From positions 1,101,809 through 1,165,808 of the forward strand of contig NZ_CP046103.1 of NCBI RefSeq assembly GCF_009707325.1: a stretch of 64,000 bases of DNA, in the 5' to 3' direction. Both the position numbers and the translations under genes were made by a program. Below are positions 20,063-29,483 of the stretch, one piece after another. Numbering within the stretch: the first letter of the stretch is position 1; each line of letters begins with the position of its first letter. Under the pieces are notes generated by a model. That model had not been told where the DNA came from, did not search any database, and was given only the letters and a program-made list of their open reading frames with translations. This stretch comes from Pseudomonas sp. IB20 (GTDB lineage: Bacteria; Pseudomonadota; Gammaproteobacteria; Pseudomonadales; Pseudomonadaceae).

Positions 20063-20141
20063 TGTGGGAGCGGGCTTGTGTGGGAGCTGGCTTGCCTGCG
20101 AGCTCTCGCGCACCCGGCTCCCACACAAGCCCGCTCCCACA
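20063..20141. repeat. REP palindrome between era and recO
   Basis: TGTGGGAGCGGGCTTGTGTG at the left is matched by its reverse complement at the right end (CACACAAGCCCGCTCCCACA), giving a 79-base stem-loop. Confidence 0.88.
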
Positions 20142-20187
20142 TTGGATAGTCGCAGTTTTCAAGGCCGTGCTTGTCAGCGAGAACCCC

Positions 20188-20877
20188 ATGTCCCAAACCC
20201 CACCTCCCAGTCAACTCGCCTACGTGCTGCACAGCCGCGCCTACCGCGAGACCAGCGCCTTGGTGGACTTCCTCACGCCCCAAGGCCGCCTGCGCGCAGT
20301 CTTGCGTAGCGCCCGAGGCAAGGCCGGCACGCTGGCCCGGCCATTCGTGGCCTTGGATGTGGAGTTTCGTGGCAAGGGCGAGCTGAAGAACGTCGGTCGC
20401 CTGGAAAGCGTCGGCACCTCCGCTTGGCTCAATGGCGAAGCACTCTTCAGCGGCCTCTACCTCAATGAACTGCTGATTCGCCTGCTGCCCGCCGAAGACC
20501 CGCACCCGGCGGTGTTCGATCACTACGCCGCCACGTTGTTAGCCCTGGCCGAAGGCCGCCCCCTGGAGCCGCTGCTGCGCGCTTTCGAATGGCGCCTGCT
20601 CGACGACTTGGGCTACGGCTTTGAACTGAGCAACGACCTGCACGGCGATCCCATCGCCGCAGACGGCATGTACCGCCTGCAAGTCGACGCCGGCCTTGAG
20701 CGTGTGTACCTGCTGCAACCGGGCCTGTTCCGCGGCACTGAGTTGCTGGCCATGAGCGAAGCCGACTGGACCGCTCCGGGCGCTTTGTCTGCCGCCAAGC
20801 GCTTGATGCGCCAGGCGCTGGCCGTGCACTTGGGTGGCCGGCCGCTGGTCAGTCGCGAGTTGTTTCGAAAGCCCTGA
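20188..20877 (+). CDS. recO: DNA repair protein RecO
   Basis: 229 residues, start at ATG 20188 ([21 protein letters not shown] as the family N-terminus). An OB-fold N-terminal domain ([22 protein letters not shown]) precedes a helical domain ([34 protein letters not shown]). RecO with RecR loads RecA on SSB-covered single-stranded DNA. The canonical zinc-finger cysteines are missing, as usual in Pseudomonas RecO. pdxJ follows after 51 bases. Confidence 0.95.
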   Translation: MSQTPPPSQLAYVLHSRAYRETSALVDFLTPQGRLRAVLRSARGKAGTLARPFVALDVEFRGKGELKNVGRLESVGTSAWLNGEALFSGLYLNELLIRLLPAEDPHPAVFDHYAATLLALAEGRPLEPLLRAFEWRLLDDLGYGFELSNDLHGDPIAADGMYRLQVDAGLERVYLLQPGLFRGTELLAMSEADWTAPGALSAAKRLMRQALAVHLGGRPLVSRELFRKP

Positions 20878-20928
20878 CAACCCCGTGTATGCTGTGCAGC
20901 GTTTCTTTCCCTTTTCAGGAGCGCTTCC

Positions 20929-21672
20929 GTGACCACCAGCAATCGCATTCTTCTTGGCGTGAACATCGACCACGTCGCTACCCTGCGCCAGGCCCGGGGC
21001 ACCCGTTACCCTGACCCGGTCAAGGCCGCGCTGGACGCCGAAGAAGCGGGTGCCGACGGCATCACCGTGCACCTGCGCGAAGACCGCCGCCACATCCAGG
21101 AGCGCGACGTGTTGCTGCTCAAGGACGTGCTGCAAACCCGCATGAACTTCGAAATGGGCGTCACCGAAGAAATGATGGCGTTCGCCGAGCGCATCCGCCC
21201 GGCGCATATCTGCCTGGTGCCGGAAACCCGCCAGGAACTGACCACCGAAGGCGGCCTCGACGTGGCCGGCCAGGAAGCGCGGATCAAAGCTGCCGTGGAA
21301 CGCCTGTCGAAGATCGGCAGCGAAGTCTCGCTGTTCATCGACGCCGACGAGCGCCAGATCGAAGCCTCGCGTCGCGTAGGCGCGCCGGCCATCGAACTGC
21401 ACACCGGCCGTTACGCCGATGCCACCACGCCCACCGAAGTGGCTGACGAGCTGCAACGCATCATCGACGGCGTAAAGTGCGGCCTGAATGAAGGCCTGAT
21501 CGTCAACGCCGGCCATGGCCTGCACTACCACAACGTCGAAGCCGTGGCGGCGATCAAAGGCATCAACGAACTGAACATCGGCCACGCGCTGGTGGCGCAT
21601 GCGCTGTTCGTCGGTTTCAAAGGCGCGGTCGCCGAGATGAAAGCCCTGATTCTGGCTGCCGCCAAGGCCTGA
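20929..21672 (+). CDS. pdxJ: pyridoxine 5'-phosphate synthase
   Basis: 247 residues from a GTG with AGGAG upstream. TIM-barrel enzyme that condenses 1-deoxyxylulose 5-phosphate with 3-amino-2-oxopropyl phosphate, the last ring-forming step of vitamin B6 synthesis. Motifs: [16 protein letters not shown] (N-terminus), [23 protein letters not shown] and [11 protein letters not shown]. The last 9 bases plus stop are part of a 67-base tandem duplication that extends into the spacer. Confidence 0.97.
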   Translation: MTTSNRILLGVNIDHVATLRQARGTRYPDPVKAALDAEEAGADGITVHLREDRRHIQERDVLLLKDVLQTRMNFEMGVTEEMMAFAERIRPAHICLVPETRQELTTEGGLDVAGQEARIKAAVERLSKIGSEVSLFIDADERQIEASRRVGAPAIELHTGRYADATTPTEVADELQRIIDGVKCGLNEGLIVNAGHGLHYHNVEAVAAIKGINELNIGHALVAHALFVGFKGAVAEMKALILAAAKA

Positions 21673-21792
21673 TACCACAACTTATGGTCAGCGGGCTTGC
21701 CACAAGACCCAATGAAATCGCAAGTCGGGCAAGGCCTGATACCACAACTTATGGTCAGCGGGCTTGCCACAAGACCCAATGAAATCGCAAGT
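21663..21792. repeat. 67-bp tandem duplication covering the pdxJ stop
   Basis: A 63-base unit beginning CAAGGCCTGATACCACAACT occurs at 21663-21725 and, with a 4-base spacer, at 21730-21792. The first copy contains the last codons and stop of pdxJ; the second is noncoding. The copies are identical, so the duplication is recent. Confidence 0.9.
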
Positions 21793-21885
21793 GCGGCAAT
21801 GCGAAGCCTTACTGTTTAGCCGGGTCAGGTGTATCGTATCTGCCCTTTGCGGGCCTATGGCTCGCGGCAGATACGTGAGGTTGTT

Positions 21886-23262
21886 GTGTCCCAAACTTTT
21901 TCCCGTCGACAAATCCTGGGTGGTCTTGCAGGCCTGGCCGTAGTGGGCGTCGGTGCCGGTGGCGCCTACCGCTACTGGCTGGGAAAAGTCGCCGAGGCCG
22001 AAGCGGGTCACGATTACGAGCTGATCGCCGCGCCGCTCGACGTGGAACTGGTGCCGGGGCATAAAACCCAAGCCTGGGCGTTCGGCCCATCGGCGCCGGG
22101 CACCGAGTTGCGTGTGCGTCAGGGAGAATGGCTGCGGGTGCGCTTTATCAACCACCTGCCGGTCGCCACCACCATCCACTGGCACGGCATCCGCCTGCCG
22201 CTGGAAATGGACGGCGTGCCTTACGTCTCGCAATTGCCGGTGCTGCCTGGCGAATACTTCGACTACAAATTCCGCGTGCCGGACGCCGGCAGCTACTGGT
22301 ATCACCCGCATGTGAACAGCAGCGAAGAACTCGGCCGTGGCCTGGTCGGCCCGTTGATCATCGAAGAGCGTGAACCCACCGGTTTCAAACACGAACGCAC
22401 CCTGAGCCTGAAAAGCTGGCATGTGGACGAAGAGGGCGCCTTTGTCGCCTTCAGCGTGCCCCGAGAAGCCGCGCGTGGCGGCACGGCGGGGCGGCTGTCG
22501 ACGATCAATGGCGTGTCCCAGGCGGTCGTCGATTTGCCTGCCGGGCAGATCACCCGCGTGCGCCTGCTCAACCTCGACAACACGCTGACTTATCGCATCA
22601 ACATTCCCGGCGTCGAAGCGCAGATCTATGCGCTGGACGGCAACCCCATCGAGCCGCGCCCAATGGGCAAGGAATACTGGCTGGGCCCGGGCATGCGCAT
22701 TTGCCTGGCGATCAAAGCGCCGCCGGCCGGTGAAGAACTGTCGATCCGCAATGGCCCGGTGCGCCTGGGCACCTTTCGCTCTGTGGTCAACACCGACGCG
22801 CCCAACGAATGGCCACCGGCGCTGCCGGCCAACCCGATTGCCGAGCCGGACCTGGCCAATGCCGAGAAACTCAACTTCAATTTCGAGTGGGTCGGCACTG
22901 TATCAGTGGACAACGGCAAGCCGCCAAGCCTATGGCAGATCAACGGCCAGGCCTGGGACATCACCGACAAGACCTGCGCCGACCGCCCGATTGCCAAGCT
23001 TGAGAAGGGCAAGAGCTACATTTTTGAATTGAAGAACATGACCCAGTACCAACACCCGATCCACCTGCACGGCATGAGCTTCAAGGTGATCGCCTCGAAC
23101 CGCCACAAGGTGATCCCGTACTTCACCGACACCTACCTGCTGGGCAAGAACGAGCGCGCTCGCGTGGCGTTGGTGGCGGATAACCCAGGGGTGTGGATGT
23201 TCCACTGCCACGTGATCGACCACATGGAAACCGGCCTGATGGCCGCCATCGAGGTGGCGTGA
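21886..23262 (+). CDS. cumA: multicopper oxidase, CumA type
   Basis: 458 residues from GTG 21886. A twin-arginine signal peptide is visible (FSRRQILGGLAGLAVVGVGAG), so it is exported folded with copper. All four copper motifs are present: IHWHGIRLP, YWYHPHVNS, HPIHLHGMSF and FHCHVIDHMETGLM, the last holding the type 1 ligands. It resembles CumA of P. putida GB-1, first linked to Mn(II) oxidation, though later work gave that role mainly to other enzymes. The physiological substrate here is unknown. tadA follows with a one-base overlap (TGATG), matching the reported cumA-cumB pair as I remember it. Confidence 0.88.
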   Translation: MSQTFSRRQILGGLAGLAVVGVGAGGAYRYWLGKVAEAEAGHDYELIAAPLDVELVPGHKTQAWAFGPSAPGTELRVRQGEWLRVRFINHLPVATTIHWHGIRLPLEMDGVPYVSQLPVLPGEYFDYKFRVPDAGSYWYHPHVNSSEELGRGLVGPLIIEEREPTGFKHERTLSLKSWHVDEEGAFVAFSVPREAARGGTAGRLSTINGVSQAVVDLPAGQITRVRLLNLDNTLTYRINIPGVEAQIYALDGNPIEPRPMGKEYWLGPGMRICLAIKAPPAGEELSIRNGPVRLGTFRSVVNTDAPNEWPPALPANPIAEPDLANAEKLNFNFEWVGTVSVDNGKPPSLWQINGQAWDITDKTCADRPIAKLEKGKSYIFELKNMTQYQHPIHLHGMSFKVIASNRHKVIPYFTDTYLLGKNERARVALVADNPGVWMFHCHVIDHMETGLMAAIEVA

Positions 23263-23759
23263 TGCGCCAGGTTCGCCCTACAGCGATCATCGACCGCAGC
23301 CGCGACCAGGACTTCATGCGTGAGGCCCTGGCCCTCGCCGCCCAAGGCGCGGCACTGGGCGAAGTGCCCGTGGGTGCAGTGCTGGTGCAGGACGGTGAAA
23401 TCATCGGCCGTGGCTTCAACTGCCCGATCAGCGGCAACGACCCCAGCGCCCATGCCGAAATGGTCGCCATCCGCGCCGCCGCGCACGCCATCAGCAACTA
23501 TCGTCTGGTCGGCAGCACGCTGTATGTGACCCTGGAGCCCTGCAGCATGTGCGCGGGCCTGATCGTGCATTCGCGCATCGCGCGGGTGGTGTACGGTGCG
23601 CTGGAGCCCAAGGCTGGGATCGTGCAAAGCCAGGGGCAGTTTTTTACCCAAGGGTTTCTTAACCATCGGGTGCTGTTTGAAGGTGGGGTGTTGGCCGAGG
23701 AATGTGGGACGGTGTTGAGTGAGTTCTTTAAGGCTCGCCGAGCCAAACCCGCACTCTAA
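23262..23759 (+). CDS. tadA: tRNA-specific adenosine deaminase
   Basis: 165 residues from ATG 23262, coupled to cumA by TGATG. Zinc deaminase motifs HAEMVAIRAA and PCSMCAGLI are intact. It converts A34 to inosine in tRNA-Arg(ACG) and is usually essential. The position directly behind a multicopper oxidase gene, not with translation genes, is unusual functionally but seems conserved in Pseudomonas. A frame open further upstream lies inside cumA and is not used. Confidence 0.94.
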   Translation: MRQVRPTAIIDRSRDQDFMREALALAAQGAALGEVPVGAVLVQDGEIIGRGFNCPISGNDPSAHAEMVAIRAAAHAISNYRLVGSTLYVTLEPCSMCAGLIVHSRIARVVYGALEPKAGIVQSQGQFFTQGFLNHRVLFEGGVLAEECGTVLSEFFKARRAKPAL

Positions 23760-23761
23760 AG

Positions 23762-23868
23762 AGTACTGAAAACCAATGTGGGAGCAGGCAAGCCAGCTCC
23801 CACATGTTGATCTATTAGTACTGAAAACCAATGTGGGAGCAGGCAAGCCAGCTCCCACATGTTGATCT
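23762..23868. repeat. tandem REP pair after tadA
   Basis: Two identical 52-base units (AGTACTGAAAACCAATGTGG... to GTTGATCT) with a 55-base period, each holding a TGTGGGAGC/GCTCCCACA palindrome. It lies between the convergent tadA and cmoB genes. Confidence 0.9.
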
Positions 23869-23892
23869 CTATTTTTTTCAGGGAGATTCGGG

Positions 23893-24849
23893 TTACTTCT
23901 TCGCGATGATCACTGCCCGCATCGGCGCCGGCAGCCCTTCAATGGTCTTGCTGTGATCCTCCGGATCCAGGAAATCACTCAGCGACTGGAACTTCATCCA
24001 CGGCGTCCCGCGCTGTTCCTCGACCGTGGTCACGCTCACATCCACGCAGCGCACATCACTGAACCCCGCACGTCGCAGCCACAGCATCAGCGCCGGCACC
24101 GATGGCAGGAACCACACGTTGCGCATCTGCGCGTAGCGGTCTTCCGGCACCAGTACTTGCTGCTGATCGCCTTCCACCACCAAGGTTTCCAGGACCAGCT
24201 CGCCGCCTTTGACCAAGCAATCTTTCAGTGCCAGCAAGTGCTCGATGGGTGAGCGACGGTGATAGAACACGCCCATGGAAAACACCGTGTCGAAGCCTTC
24301 CATGTTTGGCGGCAAGTCTTCAAACGGGAACGGCAGGTGCCAGGCGTTCGGCGCCGACAGGTAGCGCTGCACGGCCTGGAACTGGCAAAAGAACAGCCAG
24401 TTCGGGTCTACGCCAATCACGCTGTCAGCCCCGGCGCCGAGCATGCGCCACATGTAGTAGCCGTTGCCGCAGCCCACATCGAGGATGCGCTTGCCGTTCA
24501 AATCCAGGTGCGGCGCAACGCGCGACCACTTCCAGTCCGAACGCCATTCGGTGTCCACATGCACGCCGAACAGGTGGAACGGGCCTTTGCGCCACGGGCT
24601 CAAGCCCATCAACGCGGTGTGCATTTGTGCACGGGTGGCGTCGTCGCAATCGGTATCCAGCGTCAAGCCGTTGAGCAAGTCGACTTCGCTGGGCTGGATG
24701 TTCGGCAACGCATCCAGCGCACTCTGCCAACGCTCCAGGTCGCCGTGACCCTTTTCCATCTTGCTATCGAGTTGCGCTTGCAGGCCCTGGGCCCAAACGG
24801 CCAAAGGAGTGCCGACCAAGTGGCGGGCGAGGGGAGACAAATCAATCAT
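23893..24849 (-). CDS. cmoB: tRNA U34 carboxymethyltransferase CmoB
   Basis: 318 residues. SAM/carboxy-SAM Rossmann fold with [16 protein letters not shown] and [33 protein letters not shown] is typical of CmoB. It transfers a carboxymethyl group from carboxy-SAM to 5-hydroxyuridine at tRNA position 34, making cmo5U. Overlaps cmoA by 4 bases (ATGA), so substrate synthesis and use are co-translated. Confidence 0.96.
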   Translation of the reverse strand: MIDLSPLARHLVGTPLAVWAQGLQAQLDSKMEKGHGDLERWQSALDALPNIQPSEVDLLNGLTLDTDCDDATRAQMHTALMGLSPWRKGPFHLFGVHVDTEWRSDWKWSRVAPHLDLNGKRILDVGCGNGYYMWRMLGAGADSVIGVDPNWLFFCQFQAVQRYLSAPNAWHLPFPFEDLPPNMEGFDTVFSMGVFYHRRSPIEHLLALKDCLVKGGELVLETLVVEGDQQQVLVPEDRYAQMRNVWFLPSVPALMLWLRRAGFSDVRCVDVSVTTVEEQRGTPWMKFQSLSDFLDPEDHSKTIEGLPAPMRAVIIAKK

Positions 24850-25589
24850 GGCAAGGCAATCAACGAGGCAAAGTTAAGACACTGGAACCACGGCACGACT
24901 TTCGAGAACCCGGCGGCCAGCAGGCGTTCGCGGTGTTCTTCGAGGCTGTCGGGCTTCATGACGTTTTCGATGGCGCTGCGCTTCTGGGCGATTTCCAGTT
25001 CGCTGTAGCCGTTGGCGCGTTTGAACGCGATGTGCAAATCGGTGAGCAGCGCATGCTCTTGTGGGTCATTGAAACGCAGCTTTTCCGAGAGGATCAACGC
25101 ACCGCCCGGCAACAGTGACTGGCGGATGCGCCCGAGCAACGCCAGGCGCTCATCGGGGGCGATAAATTGCAGGGTAAAGTTCAGCGCCACCACCGAGGCC
25201 GGCTGGAACTGCAACGCGAGAATATCGCCCTCAATCACCTCCACCGGCAACAGCTCCTGGAACATCGAGTCCTGGCCATTGAGGTATTGGCGGCAACGCT
25301 CGACCATCGCCGCCGAGTTATCCACCGCGATCACCCGGCAGCCGTCGGTACGCACATGGCGGCGCAGCGCTTGAGTGACTGCGCCCAGAGACGAGCCCAG
25401 GTCGTAGAGCACGCTGTTGGGTTGGGCAAATTGCGCCGCCAGCACGCCGAGGTTCTCGACGATGGTCGGATAACCGGGCACCGAGCGCTTGATCATGTCC
25501 GGGAACACCCGCACCACGTCCTCGTTAAAGGCGAAGTCTGGCACCTGGGGCAGGGGCTGGGCGAATAGGCGATCGGGTTCTTTGCTCAC
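24846..25589 (-). CDS. cmoA: carboxy-SAM synthase CmoA
   Basis: 247 residues. Landmarks: [20 protein letters not shown] near the N-terminus, the nucleotide-binding segment [15 protein letters not shown] and the prephenate/SAM pocket region [11 protein letters not shown]. It makes carboxy-S-adenosylmethionine from SAM and prephenate for CmoB. First gene of the cmoAB pair on the minus strand. Confidence 0.96.
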   Translation of the reverse strand: MSKEPDRLFAQPLPQVPDFAFNEDVVRVFPDMIKRSVPGYPTIVENLGVLAAQFAQPNSVLYDLGSSLGAVTQALRRHVRTDGCRVIAVDNSAAMVERCRQYLNGQDSMFQELLPVEVIEGDILALQFQPASVVALNFTLQFIAPDERLALLGRIRQSLLPGGALILSEKLRFNDPQEHALLTDLHIAFKRANGYSELEIAQKRSAIENVMKPDSLEEHRERLLAAGFSKVVPWFQCLNFASLIALP

Positions 25590-25625
25590 GGCTGTTCCGG
25601 CGACGAAGGGGGAAAGGCCGGCATT

Positions 25626-26282
25626 TTAGCCAAATTGGCCCTCGGATGCGCGGGTTGTCTGATGGAAAGCCGAGGCGGTGATGCCCCACTGACCGAGCCA
25701 ATACGTGGTAATCAACAAATACGGTGCCGCTTCAAAGGCGACCACAAACCGATTGATGCCGATGAGTGTGTCGGAAAACACAAACGACACCGCACCCGCC
25801 GCCGCCAGCAGGGCCGATTGCTTGGGTACGTTACTGCCCAGCCGTGCCAATGCACGCCAGAGCATGGCGCTGATCACCAGTGCATAAACCACGACGGGTA
25901 TCAGCAAATCGCCCAGGCCATGGGAAATCAGGATGCCCAGCAAGATAGCGCCCACGCCCAGCGCCAATACCAGTGGCAACACCGCTAGGCGGCGGCAATC
26001 GCTGAAGTAGGCTTTCAAGTACGCCAAGTGCGCAAACAGAAAGGCGCCGAGGCCAAAGATAAACAGGTCGCCCGGCCATGCGAGCAACACATCGCCCACC
26101 AGGGAAAAAATCAGCCCCAGGCTGATCCAGCGTCGATAGTCGGTGGGCGGCGCATCATGCAGCCAGCCCAGCAGCGCCAATACCGGCAGCGGTTTAACCA
26201 GCAGGCACAACAGCGCTGCGTGAGTGGCCAAGCCGTAGAAAAAGGTGCCAGCGCCCATTAACGCAAGAATCAACCAAGGCAT
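25626..26282 (-). CDS. YhhN/TMEM86-family membrane protein (lysoplasmalogenase-like)
   Basis: 218 residues with about eight hydrophobic segments. Family motifs LIFSLVGDVLLAWP and FVFSDTLIGINRF contain the conserved acidic residues found in TMEM86/YhhN proteins, some of which cleave the vinyl-ether bond of lysoplasmalogens. The activity in this bacterium is not known. Its ATG is one base after the stop of the chagasin-like gene (TGATATG), so the two are coupled. The order yhhN-icp-lon matches PA0777-PA0779 in my recollection. Confidence 0.85.
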   Translation of the reverse strand: MPWLILALMGAGTFFYGLATHAALLCLLVKPLPVLALLGWLHDAPPTDYRRWISLGLIFSLVGDVLLAWPGDLFIFGLGAFLFAHLAYLKAYFSDCRRLAVLPLVLALGVGAILLGILISHGLGDLLIPVVVYALVISAMLWRALARLGSNVPKQSALLAAAGAVSFVFSDTLIGINRFVVAFEAAPYLLITTYWLGQWGITASAFHQTTRASEGQFG

Positions 26283-26283
26283 A

Positions 26284-26673
26284 TCAGTTCACCGTAATGG
26301 CGCAGTCGAAGGTTTCGGCGGGTTCGGCTTCCGGTTCCCAGGGTTGCTGGGAGGTCAGGCGCAGACGGCCTTGGCCGGCAGCAAACGCCTGGAAGCGCCA
26401 GGTCGACTGGCCACCGCCACCGATCACACCGGATTCTGTGCTGCTGTAAACCTCAGGGCTGAGCGCGCGCAGCACGCCGCCGGCGGAATCCTGGATGGCC
26501 CAGCGGTAGCCGGTGGTGGGGTTACTTGGCAAGGTGAGAGTCAGGTTTTGCCCTGTTTTAAGCTGGAGCGGGCAGGCGCTCTGGTTTTCCACTGTGACGT
26601 TTTGCTTCGGTGCGCTGGCGCACGCGGCCAGCAGGGTAAGGCTCAAGGGGAGAAGCAGGCGGGCAGCGGTCAT
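26284..26673 (-). CDS. chagasin-like cysteine protease inhibitor, lipoprotein
   Basis: 129 residues from ATG 26673. The N-terminus is a lipoprotein signal peptide with lipobox LLAAC, so Cys is at about residue 18. The mature part is a chagasin/ICP (family I42) domain: SNPTTGYRW is the hallmark L2 loop that blocks papain-like proteases, followed by GGGGQSTWRFQA and the last loop QPWEPEAEP, in place of the usual RPW. The target protease, host or self, is unknown. It lies between a Lon protease gene and a coupled membrane protein gene. Confidence 0.88.
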   Translation of the reverse strand: MTAARLLLPLSLTLLAACASAPKQNVTVENQSACPLQLKTGQNLTLTLPSNPTTGYRWAIQDSAGGVLRALSPEVYSSTESGVIGGGGQSTWRFQAFAAGQGRLRLTSQQPWEPEAEPAETFDCAITVN

Positions 26674-26749
26674 AGGGGCTCCGTTGTTTGGCGACGAAGG
26701 GCGAGCATAACCGAAGATGAGACAAGGTGTGACAGCAGGGGATTTGATT

Positions 26750-26864
26750 GTTCCCACGCTCTGCGTGGGAATGCAGCCCGGGACGTTCCGCGTCATAAGA
26801 GCGGACGCAGAGCGCCAGAGGGGCAGAGCGCCCAGAGAGGCATTCCCACGCAGAGCGTGGGAAT
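26750..26864. repeat. 115-bp repeat with inverted hairpin ends
   Basis: TTCCCACGC-TCT-GCGTGGGAA at the left and ATTCCCACGC-AGA-GCGTGGGAAT at the right: each end is itself a perfect hairpin and one is the reverse complement of the other. The interior has GGACGTTCCGCGTCATAAGA-type sequence. It is a second interspersed repeat family, distinct from the GTGGGAGC REPs; a decayed end copy is at 43993-44019. It ends 7 bases after the lon stop. Confidence 0.85.
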
Positions 26865-26870
26865 GATCGA

Positions 26871-29294
26871 TCAGAAGAGCACCTTCGCCACATCCGCAAA
26901 GCGCTTGGCAAAGTGCACGGTCATGCCTTCTTTCAGGTACTCCGGCAGTTCTTCAAAACTACCGCGGTTCGGCTCCGGCAAGATTAGCTCATGAATCTTC
27001 TGGCGCCGCGCCGCGATGACTTTCTCACGCACCCCGCCAATCGGCAGTACATGCCCGGTCAGCGTCAGCTCGCCGGTCATGGCCACGCCTTTTTTCGGTG
27101 GCTGGTTACGCGCCAGCGACAGCAGCGCACTGGCCATGGTCACGCCCGCGCTCGGGCCGTCTTTCGGTGTGGCACCTTCCGGCACGTGCAAGTGCACGAA
27201 GGCTTCGTCGAAGAACTTCGGGTCACCGCCAAACGACTTCAGATTCGAGCTGATGTAGCTGTAGGCAATCTCGGCGGACTCCTTCATCACCTCACCCAAC
27301 TGCCCGGTGAGCTTGAAGCCGCGATTGAGCGTATGGATGCGCGTCGCCTCGATCGGCAGGGTCGCGCCGCCCATGCTGGTCCAGGCCAGGCCTGTGATCA
27401 CGCCAGTGCCGGACAACACTTGTTCATTGCGGAACACCGGCATGCCCAAGGAGCTTTCCAGGTCTTTGTTGCCGATCTTGATCACCGAGTCCGGCTCATC
27501 CAGTAGCTTGACCACGGCTTTACGCACCAGTTTGCCCAGCTGTTTCTCCAGCTGGCGCACCCCGGCTTCGCGTGCATAGCCGTCAATCAACGCGCGCAGG
27601 GCGCCGTCGCTGATGCTCAGGCTCTTTTTCGACACGCCGGCTTTTTCCAGCTGTTTGGGCCATAGGTGGCGCTTGGCGATGGCAACTTTTTCTTCAGTGA
27701 TGTAGCCCGACAGGCGAATCACTTCCATCCGGTCGAGCAGCGGGCCGGGGATTGAGTCCAAGGTGTTCGCCGTGCACACGAACAGCACTTTGGACAGGTC
27801 CAGGCGCAGGTCCAGGTAGTGGTCGAGGAATTCGACGTTCTGTTCCGGGTCGAGGGTCTCCAGCAGCGCCGACGCCGGGTCGCCCTGGTAGCTCTGGCCC
27901 ATCTTGTCGATCTCGTCGAGCATGATCACCGGGTTCATCACTTCCACATCTTTGAGCGCCTGCACCAGCTTGCCCGGCAGGGCGCCGATGTAGGTACGGC
28001 GATGGCCCTTGATCTCGGCCTCGTCGCGCATGCCGCCGACGCTGAAGCGGTAGAACGGCCGGCCCAGGGACTCGGCGATGGATTTACCGACGCTGGTCTT
28101 GCCCACGCCCGGCGGGCCTACCAGCAACACGATGGAGCCGGCGACTTCGCCTTTATAGGCGCCCACCGCGAGGAACTCGAGGATGCGGCTCTTAATGTCA
28201 TCCAGGCCCGCATGGTGTTTATCCAGCACCTTGCGCGCGTGTTTCAGGTCGAGCTTGTCTTCGCCATACACGCCCCACGGCACTGAGGTGGCCCAGTCCA
28301 AGTAGTTGCGGGTTACGGCGTATTCCGGCGAACCCGTTTCCAGGATCGACAGTTTGTTCATTTCTTCGCTGATGCGCTTTTGCGCCTGGGTCGGCAGCAC
28401 TTTGCCCACCAGGCGTTGTTCGAACTGCTCGACGTCTGCGCTGCGGTCGTCCTTGGTCAGGCCCAGCTCTTGCTGGATGACCTTGAGCTGCTCCTTGAGG
28501 AAGAACTCGCGCTGGTGCTCGCCGATCTTGCGGTTCACCTCGGCAGAGATTTCCTTTTGCAGGCGCGCGACTTCGACTTCCTTGCGCAGCATCGGCAGCA
28601 CTTTTTCCATGCGCTTGAGCATGGGCACGCAGTCCAGCACTTCCTGCAACTCGTTACCGGTGGCCGAGGTCAGCGCGGCGGCGAAGTCGGTAAGCGGCGA
28701 CGGGTCGTTGGGGCTGAAGCGGTTGAGGTAGTTCTTCAACTCTTCGCTGTACAGCGGGTTGAGCGGCAGCAGTTCCTTGATCGCATTGATCAGCGCCATG
28801 CCGTAGGCCTTGACCTCGTCGGTCGGCTCGGTCGGCTGGTGCGGGTATTCGACCTCCACCAGGTACGGTGGGCGGTGGTGCTTGAGCCAGGTCTTGATGC
28901 GCACACGGGTCAGGCCCTGGGCGACGAATTGCAGCTTACCGTTCTCGCGGCTGGCGTGGTGCACCTTCACCAGCGTGCCGTACAGCGGCAGGCTGGAGGT
29001 GTCGAAGTGGCGTGGATCTTCTGGCGGGGTGTCCATGAAGAACAGCGCCAGGGAATGGTGGTCGGATTTGCTCACCAGCTCCAGGGTCTCGGCCCACGGT
29101 TCTTCATTGACGATCACCGGCAGCACTTGCGCCGGGAAGAACGGACGATTGTGGATCGGGATGATGTAAACCTTGTCCGGCAGATTTTGCCCGGGCAGGG
29201 CCAGGCCGGTGTTGGACGATGTTTCGTGTTCAGCGTTTTCCGGATCGGCGTAATCGTTCAGGTCGATGTCCGGGAATTCTTGCTGGTCGCTCAT
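26871..29294 (-). CDS. lon: ATP-dependent Lon-type protease (second, AsrA-like paralogue)
   Basis: 807 residues from ATG 29294 (MSDQQEFPDIDL). Lon substrate-binding N-domain (KVYIIPIHNRPFFPAQVLPV), AAA module with Walker A GPPGVGKTS and Walker B VIMLDEIDKMG, and the protease domain with the Ser-Lys dyad in KDGPSAGVTMA (Ser) and the later Lys in GGVREKVIAARR. The acidic N-terminal extension and neighbours suggest the PA0779/AsrA type of P. aeruginosa, linked to stress and aminoglycoside response, not the canonical Lon next to clpX. The PAO1 comparison is from memory. Confidence 0.93.
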   Translation of the reverse strand: MSDQQEFPDIDLNDYADPENAEHETSSNTGLALPGQNLPDKVYIIPIHNRPFFPAQVLPVIVNEEPWAETLELVSKSDHHSLALFFMDTPPEDPRHFDTSSLPLYGTLVKVHHASRENGKLQFVAQGLTRVRIKTWLKHHRPPYLVEVEYPHQPTEPTDEVKAYGMALINAIKELLPLNPLYSEELKNYLNRFSPNDPSPLTDFAAALTSATGNELQEVLDCVPMLKRMEKVLPMLRKEVEVARLQKEISAEVNRKIGEHQREFFLKEQLKVIQQELGLTKDDRSADVEQFEQRLVGKVLPTQAQKRISEEMNKLSILETGSPEYAVTRNYLDWATSVPWGVYGEDKLDLKHARKVLDKHHAGLDDIKSRILEFLAVGAYKGEVAGSIVLLVGPPGVGKTSVGKSIAESLGRPFYRFSVGGMRDEAEIKGHRRTYIGALPGKLVQALKDVEVMNPVIMLDEIDKMGQSYQGDPASALLETLDPEQNVEFLDHYLDLRLDLSKVLFVCTANTLDSIPGPLLDRMEVIRLSGYITEEKVAIAKRHLWPKQLEKAGVSKKSLSISDGALRALIDGYAREAGVRQLEKQLGKLVRKAVVKLLDEPDSVIKIGNKDLESSLGMPVFRNEQVLSGTGVITGLAWTSMGGATLPIEATRIHTLNRGFKLTGQLGEVMKESAEIAYSYISSNLKSFGGDPKFFDEAFVHLHVPEGATPKDGPSAGVTMASALLSLARNQPPKKGVAMTGELTLTGHVLPIGGVREKVIAARRQKIHELILPEPNRGSFEELPEYLKEGMTVHFAKRFADVAKVLF

Positions 29295-29410
29295 GGGGCA
29301 CCTGCATAAGGAAGTATGCAAGTTAGATGGGGCGGTGCAGCGGTGGTTTCAATGGCCGGGCGCAGTTAGCAACATATTGCATAATATTTTCGACAGCGGC
29401 GCTTTACGCC

Positions 29411-29466
29411 TGTGGGAGCTGGTTTGCCTGGGTTTAGGTAGATTGGGTACATATCCGACTCCCACA
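29411..29466. repeat. degenerate REP element
   Basis: TGTGGGAGCTGGTTTGCCTG at the left and GACTCCCACA at the right keep the terminal stem of a REP palindrome but the inner part no longer pairs. It lies between lon (divergent start) and the GntR gene end. Confidence 0.7.
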
Positions 29467-29483
29467 TTTCAGAGCACGTGGGG

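Noticed and set aside
23762..23868. CRISPR-like tandem repeats
   Set aside because: Only two units, each a REP palindrome, with identical spacers and no cas genes.
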